The position numbers and the translations under genes were made by a program. Positions 55,287 to 64,000 of a stretch of DNA of 64,000 nucleotides are shown here, in pieces. This DNA is from Strongyloides papillosus (taxonomy: Eukaryota; Nematoda; Chromadorea; Rhabditida; Strongyloididae): NCBI GenBank assembly GCA_005656395.1, contig SRSI01000002.1:186001-250000 (forward strand), given 5' to 3'. How positions within the stretch are numbered: the stretch's first letter is position 1; every line of letters begins with the position of its first letter. Below the pieces are notes generated by a model, which searched no databases, was not told the origin of the DNA, and saw only the letters and a list, made by a program, of their open reading frames with translations.

Positions 55287-55871
55287 CTAGGTTGTTCAAC
55301 TGAAATTGTCGCTTTTATGATAGTCAATGTATAAATAATGATATTTTTCTCATATGTTCACACATCGTTAAAAGATTTGTACCATTTTGTAGAGCAAATC
55401 AAGGGTTATCAGCATCATATTTTTGCATTTTGTTCTTAACTACAATAAAGTTGTTATAATCTTAAAAAGATGTTGCGTCAAAAATTGATTTTTGATCAAT
55501 TTAGTTGTACGAGTTCAAACTTGGCCAAGCAGAAGCCAAAACTTCTATGAAAGTCAGTGAAGCATTCGACCAAGGGTCTTTAACAAAGAACCATACAACG
55601 TTGGTTCCAGAAATTTCAAAATAGAAATATGAATCTTCAACGAAAAGAGAATTCTCGTGAAGTAAATGTTCTTGAGAACGAAAAATTAACGAGAATAGTA
55701 GAACCTAATCAAAGAACAACTGTTTAAGAGCTCGCAGATGAATTGAATGTCAGTGTTTGAACTGTATCTAATCACTTAAAAGCCATAAATATTAGATTGT
55801 TCGACTAAAAATATATCTTTTATACCTTCAGCTCTAACAGTAAAAGCGACATTTTCAGTTGATCAACCTAA
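55287..55871 (+). mobile_element. Mariner deletion derivative
   Basis: Ends CTAGGTTGTTCAACTGAAAT (left) and TTAGGTTGATCAACTGAAAA (right, inverted) match the 42.2-kb mariner and are flanked by TA. The 585-bp interior keeps, on the plus strand, the N-terminal helix-turn-helix part of the transposase (SSNLAKQKPKL, then TIQRWFQKFQN) with several stops. The catalytic core is deleted. A second TIR-like start (TTAGATTGTTCGACTAAAAA at about 55794) lies only 78 bp before the right end, suggesting two overlapping deletion events. Confidence 0.75.
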
Positions 55872-55894
55872 TATTTCTATAATATAAATTACAT

Positions 55895-58800
55895 TACTAC
55901 TGGGAGCGAATAATACCCCGGATATTACGGAGCTGAGCGGATAGTTGACTATCCGGAGCGAATTAGGATCGGGAATTTTACTATCCGCCCCGATCCGTAT
56001 AAGTATCCGTGGATCGATCCGTATCAGTATCCGTAGATACTTGTAAATTTAAAAACTTAAAAATAATATTACAAAAAAAATTTAATTATATATTAACAAA
56101 TTATTTAAATTTGTTTATTTAAATAATATAACATTTTTTTGTAATTTTCTATGCATTTAATGTTCTAGATTTTATGTCATAGTAGATTGCGAGACCAATT
56201 TCAAATAAAATTTCTTACTTATATAACGTTTCGATATTTGTTATAATGTTTGGTGTATTTTAAATACTTTTAAAACTAACTAACACAAAACATTTATTAT
56301 ACAATCACCAAAAACATTTAAAAATTATTTTTAACATAAATAAGAAGTTACAATTTCATTTTTTCAAAAATTTTACTATTACATCTAATCATTAGTAGAT
56401 TTGAAAAATTCTTAAACTTGTGCTGCTTCTTGTATGTCAACTTAGCTTGACTAAACACACGTTCAACCGGTATTGATGATCCTTCAGCATAGTATCTGGA
56501 CATCAATTCAAAACCTTCAGGAATTGTTTTGTAGATTTCCTCTATAAAGTCTTCATAAGTGGTGGTGGGTGAGTAATTGGTGAGAAGTCTTTTGAATACT
56601 AAAAACTTCTCATTTTCAGAATCTTGGTTAATGTTTAATTTTTTTAGGCCAAATAATGTTTTCTCATCTGTAGGCAACGCCTATAACTTCCTAATATAAA
56701 AGGAAGTTATTTAATTACAAAAACAGTTTTAATCTTTTTCTTACTTCTAAAACATTATTATCAACATGATATATTAAATAAAATATTATTATAATAAACT
56801 TAATTATTCATAATATAAATAATAACTAGTTTACACATCATTTTTTTGTTTATCATTCTTCTTGGCACCACCAATTTCTACAAACTCGGCACTTATTTCT
56901 TTTTCTATTTCGCACCAAGTCTCCATTGTATATAATTGTGTGTAGGTGGTTCTTGGATCTAGGTAGGCAGCTTTCTTGTAGAAATTTGATGATTTGATTG
57001 AATTTATTTCTTCTACAAACATTTTTTTTGCATTATTCTTCAAACTTTCTATTGATGACTTATCTACACTGATGGATCCATACTTTTTTTTTCTTTTGTA
57101 CCCACCTTTTCCCCCTTCATTACCACTTTCATTATCACTACTAGAAAGTGACAATTCATCCTCTTGACTTACTATATTTGATGTAAAATCTGTTTCAGAA
57201 CAATCATTATCATCATCATCGCTTCCTGTGTCACTCGATTCCGATTGTTTTGGATCCTCCAAAATCTCACTTTCTAGATCATCAAGGCAACTTTGTAAAG
57301 CAGCTGGAACCAATGAATATGAAATGTTGCTTGTTGCCTTTATTGATCTGTCAACAATAGTAAATATTAGTATTAGAAGATTTAATAAATTTTCCTCCTC
57401 CTCACTTATACGAAAATCATTGATTACAGTAGGTAGAAAGGAAAGATAAGGATGTAATGATTGTAAAAACAGACCAAAGCCATTGAATCGAGTTGACGAG
57501 AAAAATTTTATTGTTTTTAATTTTAAGTCGCTTGTTAAAGAATAAAGTTGATTTTTGTAAACTTGAGATATTGATAACAAGCTATGTAGATTTTTATATT
57601 TTTTTACAACTTTAGCAATAGTTTCATCGCTCTCGTACAGTTTCTTTAAACATAAATTGATTTTATGAGTAACGCATCCCATGTCTGGTGTCTTCATCAT
57701 TACCTGAAGCGACTTCATGTTCCTTGCGTTATCACTTTGTATTACGCTAGGTGGAGGAATTTCATACTTACTCACTAGATAGTCTATCGTCTTTTTAATG
57801 TCTATTGTACGAGATTTCTTAACATGAAACACGTCGAGCAGGTATTGTTGGGGCCAGTTGGGGATAAGAACGAAGCAACATAAGCATAAATTTTCAGGTC
57901 TCCTTTGCTCCATCCATCTAGTGTTAAGCACCAACTTTTTGGTATCAACGAGGCCAAGTACTGACGCAATTTTGTAGCATGGTCCTCCAGCGATATTGTA
58001 AAAGACGACTTCGAGATGTGGTAAGGAGACTTCGTTATAATTTTAAAATATTTATTGTCTAAGATTCTCATTGGTACTCCGACAAAGAGGTTATTATTAA
58101 ACTCAATTATTTAAGACAAAAATTTTTATTAAAATAAAAAATATTTAAATTAAAATCAAATGTTTTTATGATGTTTAAACTTCTTAATAACTATTAATTA
58201 TTACATACTAATTCATAATAATTAGTATTTTTTTTATTAAAAAAATTATGAAAAACAATTTAAGCCTTCACGGCACCTACAGGTATAACATATAGTCTGT
58301 TGCTTTTAGAGTTTAATAAGGTGGTCAATTAAAGTTTTCCCAACATCTTTAAAAACTTATTTACCAATTTTTATGTAAAAAAATTTATTTTAATAAATTT
58401 AATACTAACCTTTGGTAGCAACAAAAAGGCTTAGAACTCTTCTAGGGTCCACAACCATCTCTTGACATGAAAGCATGTTACTTTTTTCTTTTTCATTATC
58501 GTTACCAAGAAGTTTTTGCCACCAGCTCTCATGCCTTCTTCTAATATGGTTTCGAATTGCGGAAGTTCCATTTCTAGAAATCTGGACACCACAACCCTCA
58601 CAAATAAAGTATTTTTCAGTCATCTTCCCGTACTTTCCATACTTGCTTCTCGAATCGCATTTTTTATCATCACTACCCTGCGGAATAATTTGATTACATT
58701 TTTCATCATCATCATATCCCAGAACAATTGGATCAAATTTTTTGTCATCATCACCCTCCAAAACATTTGGATTACAATTTTTATTATCATTTCTCTCAAC

Positions 58801-59546
58801 AACTACGGAATTGTTACCCTCCGAAGCAACTATTTCATCACCATCTTTTAAAACAACTTCATTATTATCTTTAATTTCAATAAAATTTGATGCCTCTGAA
58901 GATGACAAGAGGTCAAAAATTCTTTTTTCACAACCAACATATTGATCACTTCTGCGGCTTCTGTTAATTCTTTTGCTCATCCTGATGTTTAAAAGTTATC
59001 AGAAAAATCACTAATCGAACCTTTAAAAAAATTTTTTTAATATATAAAAATAATAACAAATATTATAATTATATTATAATTAAATAATTAATAACATAAT
59101 ATCAAAATTAAACTATAGAAAAAACAATAAACAATTTTTAAAAACAAAAATATATTAATAATTTAATAATAATAATGAAATAGTTAATAATTTATCAACA
59201 ACAATAATATAATTAATAATTTATTTAAAATAAAAATATAATTAATAGTTTATTTCAATAAAAATATTTATATATTTTAACAATATATTAATAATAATAT
59301 AATAATTAATATTAATTTTGGGACTTGTTACTGTACAATAAAAACATTAGTTAATTCCTTGATATTTTTGATCAACAAATCGTGATAAGAATATCACAAT
59401 TATTCACTCTTTACATACTTTACCATTTAACGGCAATTTTTACCATTTATGGATATATCCGGTTCTGATCTGCGTCCGTTCCGGAGCACTTTCTAAATTT
59501 TTTTGAGTATCCGATCCGCTCCGCCCCGCTCCGGATTTCTGTACTA
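55895..59546 (-). mobile_element. hAT-superfamily transposon
   Basis: A minus-strand hAT transposase (56348-58980) lies between two GC-rich edges in otherwise AT-rich DNA. Both edges (55895-56040, 59450-59546) are packed with ATCCG/CGGAT and GGAGCGG-type motifs in both orientations, typical of hAT subterminal transposase-binding repeats. The very ends are not clean, so no 8-bp target duplication could be fixed. Related flanking AT-rich sequence (TAATATAAATTA) occurs on both sides. Confidence 0.75.
56348..58980 (-). pseudogene. hAT transposase with BED finger, introns and one frameshift
   Basis: The first exon (58980-58405) has a BED-type zinc finger: FICEGCGVQISRNG then IRNHIRRRH. It ends at a GTTAGT donor. 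The second block (58110-56831) has NKYFKIITKSPYHISKSSF, the first catalytic region LTLDGWS, then VIQSDNARNM (second aspartate) and CVTHKINLCLKKL. Near 57870 the frame shifts between SFL and LIPNWPQQYLLDV, which disables the copy. A third exon (to 56348) follows an intron ending in TATAG and carries the hAT dimerisation signature SSIPVERVFSQAKLTY. An acidic serine-rich loop (SDTGSDDDDNDCSETD) sits in the insertion domain. All domains are present, so the copy was recently complete. Confidence 0.8.
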
Positions 59547-59781
59547 ATATAAATTATATTATGTTTATTTTTAAAAAAATTTTTACTATAGTAATAATAA
59601 AAGTTGAGTAAATCTTATTTAAAAACCGAAGCATAAAACATTAGAAAAACCATTAATCTACATTTTTAATTCTAGGGTAGATGGTAAATCAGTAATGGAC
59701 TCTTAAAATAATACGATATGTTTTTACTAGATAAAGTTTACAATAAAAAAAATAAAAAAAAAATTGTCTTCTTTATAACTC
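59547..59781. other. Spacer between hAT and LTR elements
   Basis: AT-rich with no recognisable feature. Confidence 0.3.
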
Positions 59782-60230
59782 TGTAGGGTGGGACAACCCA
59801 CCCTTTGCAAAATAGTATAAAAGAACAATATACTTATTATATTTATCATTATTAGAGATCTTAAATAAATTATTATATAAATTACATCTACCTTACATTA
59901 AACCTATTACATGGAGCTTCCACGAACCATTAATTATTTCTAATTCAACAGAATCAATGCATTGTATCCTATGACTATTTACGTTTTTTGCATGTTTTTG
60001 TAAGATATTATCATTTTTCATAATATTGCGATACCAGAACAGTTGGTATATAAGGCCTAAGTATATTCGTAGTTTGCACGTATAGGCATTTTTTGCCTTG
60101 CATCCTACGCAACTCTTTAGATATTAGTTGTTTATTGAGTTATTTAGTTAAATAAGACAAGAACGTTGTGCACAACATAGGATAGATTAGCTATGACATT
60201 GCTAGTACCAGGTACCATTACACATTTCTA
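59782..60230 (+). repeat. Probable 5' LTR
   Basis: Begins TGTAGGGTGGGACAACCCAC, a TG start containing a hairpin. A TATA-like GGTATATAAGG lies at 60048-60058 and an AATAAGAC near 60151. The 3' border is not certain (TACA near 60220) because the second LTR is outside the window and no clear primer-binding site was seen. Confidence 0.45.
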
Positions 60231-60334
60231 AGTAAACGATAAATTCTTGAGTATTAAACTATTTCATTACATTTATTATATAAATCTAATATTTTCTGCC
60301 ATTCTTATCATTTTTTAGTTTTTACGATATCAAA

Positions 60335-63184
60335 ATGTCGTTCAATTATCGTTCCAGCAGCTTACCAACAAAAAAAAACCATTTCCCTCCACGAAAGTGG
60401 CGATGTTCACGCAAGTGACACTACGCCTGTCAACATAATGCTACAACCATCACAGGTTGTACCCATTACGTTACAAGCACGTCCCCCAATCCACGAAAGT
60501 GGCGACCATCATGTTAGTGAAGTCTTTCCTAATCATGATACTATGTATGCTTCAAAAGCTACACCATCCATCAAGGTTGTCTCTTTTCAAGAGCATCCTA
60601 AAATATTGCCCAACGTGGACACGTCATTATCTTTTTTCAAGGGATGGCGTAATTTGTTCCACAAAGGCAGCACCTCCATATTATCTCAAGTTTCGCATTT
60701 GAGATTACCACGTCAGGTTGACGAAGCGAAACCAGGCCAAAATGGTATCCCATTGGCTGAGCAGTCGACTATTATGACAACCGTTATTGCTGAATTGCTT
60801 AACGAACAGCAGCAAGTACTTGATACAGAGCCTCACAAGTACGATGCTCTCCGTGCCGAACAAACCAACCGGTTAACGGAGGTTTTGAAAGAATTACATA
60901 TTAGTAGTGACTATTATGTTCCCGACTTACGAGCATCTTATACTCCCATGAAGAGATCAATTCGCACTGTTAGCGAATTGGAAAATGCTCTGTTATTAGC
61001 CCAAACGAAGAAAATGTTTGGTACATTTAAAGGAAAATCAATTAACGGTTATACCAATTTTATGCAACATTGCATTAATACACTCAATCTTTTAGCCCAT
61101 AATAAGGATGAGTTCCCGGTAATTGATAAAATAGCAGCAAAGCTAGTCAATTACATCATTCCTTCGGATAGCAAAATCGCTAATGCCTGTAACATCGCTG
61201 TTACCAAGAAAAGCACTATCGATGGTTTTTCAGTTAGTTACAATTTTACATTGACAGAAATATTAAATGATATTAAAGACATTCTGGCTAGGCAAGGTCT
61301 GCAAAGTTATGAAAACTTCTATGCCGTGCCTCCCATGAATGACGCATTAGATGTTTCCGCTCACGAAACTAAATTCTCTGAGTATATACGAAAAAAATTC
61401 TCGGTCACCAATCCTAATGCCTTTTTCCGGACTTCTAAGGATCTTAAAAGAGATCAATTAATGTTATTTACAAAAGGGTTACATCCGTTGTTACGCCTTA
61501 ACAACATTACCCCCAATTTGTATGAGTTGGAATATGATGATTTTGTTGCATCATATATAGAAACTCAGATTAGAATGCAACCGGCAATTGATGTAATTCG
61601 GCGTCCTCATTTATCACGGGGAATGAAGCCTAATGCTAATAAAATACAGTCTTCTGATCGTAGATCTAGTCGTCATCCTAATAATTCTCATAGCAAGAAT
61701 AATCACAACCGCCAGCATACTTATAAAGGAAATAATAATAATACTTTTAACAATAATAATACAAACAAGTATAATAATCAGGCTAATACATCTAACGGTC
61801 ACACATCACGTCAATTAACGAAACATGCCGATGTTCGTAGACCTAACACGACATATAATACAAACAAGGCTCCTACAGGTGGAACTACCAACCGCCGTGG
61901 AGACCATAAGACCTATCCTAAGAGTAAAAGCACCACTCGCTACCCACAGCAAGGTAAAATCAACAATGTACAGGCATCACAAGATGATCGTATAGATGCA
62001 CAATCCGCTGGTAAACTTGATGGTATTGTCTATGATCTAAGTAATCTTGTCAAAGAGTTAAAACTTAACACATTGACTATTTGTATGTTAATACTAGCCT
62101 TTCTAATTCCATTTGGAGCATCAGCACCTATAGGTAAATGTAAGCTGGCTCCCTCACAATATGGTGCTTATTACAATCAACGCGATTTTGGCGTTGAAAA
62201 TATGGTAAAAGTACATTATAAACAGCTACTATCCAATTGTAAAATTGGGAGCATAGTAGAAAATAAAGGTCTTAGAGTAAAAGATGTTTTTCTTGATAAC
62301 CACTTCGATTTCGATAAGAAAATAACTACAATTGCCAATCCAAATTGTCATAATGTAAAAACTGTTCGCTTCGATAACAATAATAATGATTTTGTCGAAA
62401 TATCAGACGACACAGTTGATTCATCTTCTATTCTTAAGAAGGTACATGCAGCCATATTAGCTTATGAACAATCTTGTGAGCTTTCCAATATGGTAGCTCT
62501 AATTAAGGAAGCGCCCCCAAAGGTAATACAAAATGCCGCGACGGAAAAGGGTAAAACACCCGCTTCCAGTAACACAAATAAGGCACCTGAAGCTACAACT
62601 ACATTTCGTACTGCATATATAAAGAAGACTGAACATCTGTCTACAATTGAATCAATGGAATTCGATATTAAGGCATTACGCGTAGAATTGGCTTCCCTCA
62701 AAGATGTTCGCGAGCAATCACGTGAACTTCAAATACAATTGCATGATGCTCTACAACTGGCATCATCTAATATTGAGTAAAATATTTTATTGGTGTTTGA
62801 ATGCTATAAAAAATATATATAATATAACAATATAATAGTAATATGATGAAACTTACCTACTGGACAGCGAGGACAATTTAAAATAGTGATTAGTCCTTAA
62901 AATGAGAATTTCATCATTTCTCAAGCTATTTATATAGGAATTTTGTCATCAAATATAGACATAATTCCACTATTGTCTGTAACACAACCACATCGGTTGA
63001 TCAGGACAATGTATCTGTAAACAATGACATTCCACAAGTTGTCACTAACGTTACTTGTGTAGATGCACCACAATCGTCCGTGCCTTGTGATGGCATATTG
63101 GAAAAACACGAGATGTGCTTGAACAGTAATATTAACCTTAGGGTCGAGAATGCCCAATTAAAAAGACAATTACATGATGCCGTC
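60335..63184 (+). CDS. Gag-like polyprotein with membrane segment and probable intron
   Basis: The uninterrupted frame from 60438 to 62780 gives 780 aa. An earlier ATG at 60335 is one base out of frame, separated by a run of nine A (60370-60378). Residues 1-400 are helical and capsid-like. Residues 400-520 are basic and asparagine-rich (NNNNTFNNNNTNKYNNQ), probably RNA-binding. Then a 20-residue hydrophobic segment (LTICMLILAFLIPFGASA) is followed by a cysteine-bearing region and a short coiled coil. A GT..AG intron at 62777-62937 (161 nt) would remove the TAA at 62778. It would continue in frame through a sequon-rich, cysteine-containing stretch (NSTIVCNTTTS, VTNVTCVD) and another coiled coil to a TAG at 63185-63187. 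The membrane-plus-glycosylation pattern is envelope-like, unusual before protease. This is inferred from sequence features only. Confidence 0.65.
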
Positions 63185-63363
63185 TAGCAGGCGGGGGATG
63201 TGCAACAACATCCTGTTCCATCTAACCCAATCACATATTACAGAATTCGTTGTTTGGACAACGATCCTGATATGTACACCTCGTTCATGAATTGGATTAA
63301 GTTGATACGCGATCAACAATTTGATACAGCTATTCATGAAATGCCAAACACAGTAGCAAAGCA

Positions 63364-64000
63364 ATGACTTTGATCGCTACCATCCTTACAAAATACGGCT
63401 TTAATAAAGCCGCTAAAATGGTACAAGATTTACGATCTACAGATGCACCAAACAATACATTGTTTGTGAATGAACCATTGTTATCCACACATCATAATGA
63501 CTTGCTGTTAGGAAATCCCATTCGTGTATCACGGAATGGCGTAGTTAATAACATTGCTGTTGAAGATGCACCGTCTAAACTGCCTATCATTAAAATTCAA
63601 TTCCCTTCATTTACGATGAATGCCCTATTAGACACGGGTGCAAATATAAACGTCATAAACAAGACAATTTATAACCAATTACCCAAAAATATAAAGTCTA
63701 ACATTGTATCCAAAAGTAGTGGAGCACAGTTAGCAAACAATACAGTTATGAAGTTCTTAGGCTCCGCGATAATAACTCTTAAAGTAAATAATAAAGTATC
63801 AAAAATTAAAACTCACGTTTCTGATACTATTCCTCATGACATGGTAATCTGAATACCAGGTCTTCGAGCTATATATGGTAACGAATTAACTATCAACTTG
63901 GTTGATTCTAATTCTCATGAGGAGCAATTTTTCACAGTTAAAACCATTGATAATATCACTATTCTCCCCATGACTACCAGAGTAGTACATGTCAAACCTA
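63364..64000 (+). pseudogene. Retroelement aspartic protease, in-frame TGA, runs off the window
   Basis: The frame opens at an ATG that overlaps the preceding frame's TGA as ATGA, hinting at re-initiation or a -1 frameshift. The protease active site reads FTMNALLDTGANINVINKTI (intact DTGA). A TGA at 63850-63852 interrupts the region where the second conserved hydrophobic-glycine box is expected (IPHDMVI). The same frame is then open to the window end (IPGLRAIYGNELT, LPMTTRVVHVKP), consistent with the start of pol. The lone TGA could be a point mutation. Confidence 0.7.

Larger units (their letters stand above)
59782..64000 (+). mobile_element. LTR retrotransposon, 5' part, truncated by window end
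   Basis: A plausible 5' LTR (from 59782) is followed by a long gag frame, a spacer and an aspartic protease. Reverse transcriptase, RNase H and integrase are expected beyond 64000. Coding sequence here is more GC-balanced than the surroundings. Family is uncertain: the asparagine-rich gag has no zinc knuckle, and the protease is of the general Ty3/gypsy or Pao kind. Confidence 0.75.

Overview
This is a very AT-rich eukaryotic window that looks like a nematode, most likely a clade IV parasite related to Strongyloides. That is an inference from four things: 37-44 nt introns with GT..AG ends, a secreted astacin metalloprotease with EGF and CUB domains, a nematode-type chemoreceptor GPCR pair, and small TATA-driven genes for secreted proteins. 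Genes are sparse. Most of the recognisable sequence is transposon-derived, with much nested insertion.

Layout. 1-2.4 kb: palindromic repeats, a TIR repeat (family A-D) and a decayed DENR-like translation-factor gene. 2.6-8.0 kb: a DIRS-type tyrosine-recombinase retrotransposon on the minus strand with inverted terminal repeats. 8.6-11.3 kb: a kinase-fragment pseudogene, an RPA1-like OB-fold gene broken by two stop codons, and a Tigger-like remnant. 13.4-14.2 kb: a mariner-derived element with long TIRs, with a second truncated copy at 29.4-30.0 kb. 15.4-16.9 kb: an intact two-exon astacin. 17.8-18.8 kb: a diverged tandem repeat. 19.2-20.8 kb: a retroelement remnant with integrase upstream of RNase H. 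21.1-26.5 kb: a tandem segmental duplication carrying two genes for secreted lysine-rich precursors; its third unit is cut off by a GC-richer LTR-like segment. 30.1-36.8 kb: a small secreted protein, an intact GPCR, and a GPCR paralog split by an RTE-clade LINE with a visible 5-bp target duplication. 37.7-41.5 kb: two paralogous secreted proteins with very different low-complexity bodies, separated by an IS630/Tc1-like element. 42.2-44.7 kb: a mariner and a nested MITE in a repeat. 45.2-45.8 kb: a two-exon secreted protein. 46.6 kb: a tRNA-Met-like relic. 47.3 kb: a decayed relative of the lysine-rich family. 48.5-50.9 kb: a complete small LTR retroelement that carries only gag-protease. 52.4-53.0 kb: a secreted helical protein. 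53.1-54.5 kb: a TIR element. 55.3-59.5 kb: a mini-mariner and a hAT transposon. 59.8-64.0 kb: the 5' part of an LTR retrotransposon whose gag frame carries a membrane segment and a probable intron, followed by protease. It runs off the window.

The apparently functional host genes are the astacin, the two lysine-rich precursors, the protein at 30.1-30.5 kb, the GPCR at 35.8-36.8 kb, the pair at 37.8 and 40.9 kb, and the proteins at 45.2 and 52.4 kb. Eight of these nine begin with a signal-peptide-like segment, so the host part of the window is almost entirely a secretome/chemosensory neighbourhood typical of fast-evolving parasite regions. No family assignment was checked against a database. 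All come from motifs read directly in the sequence.
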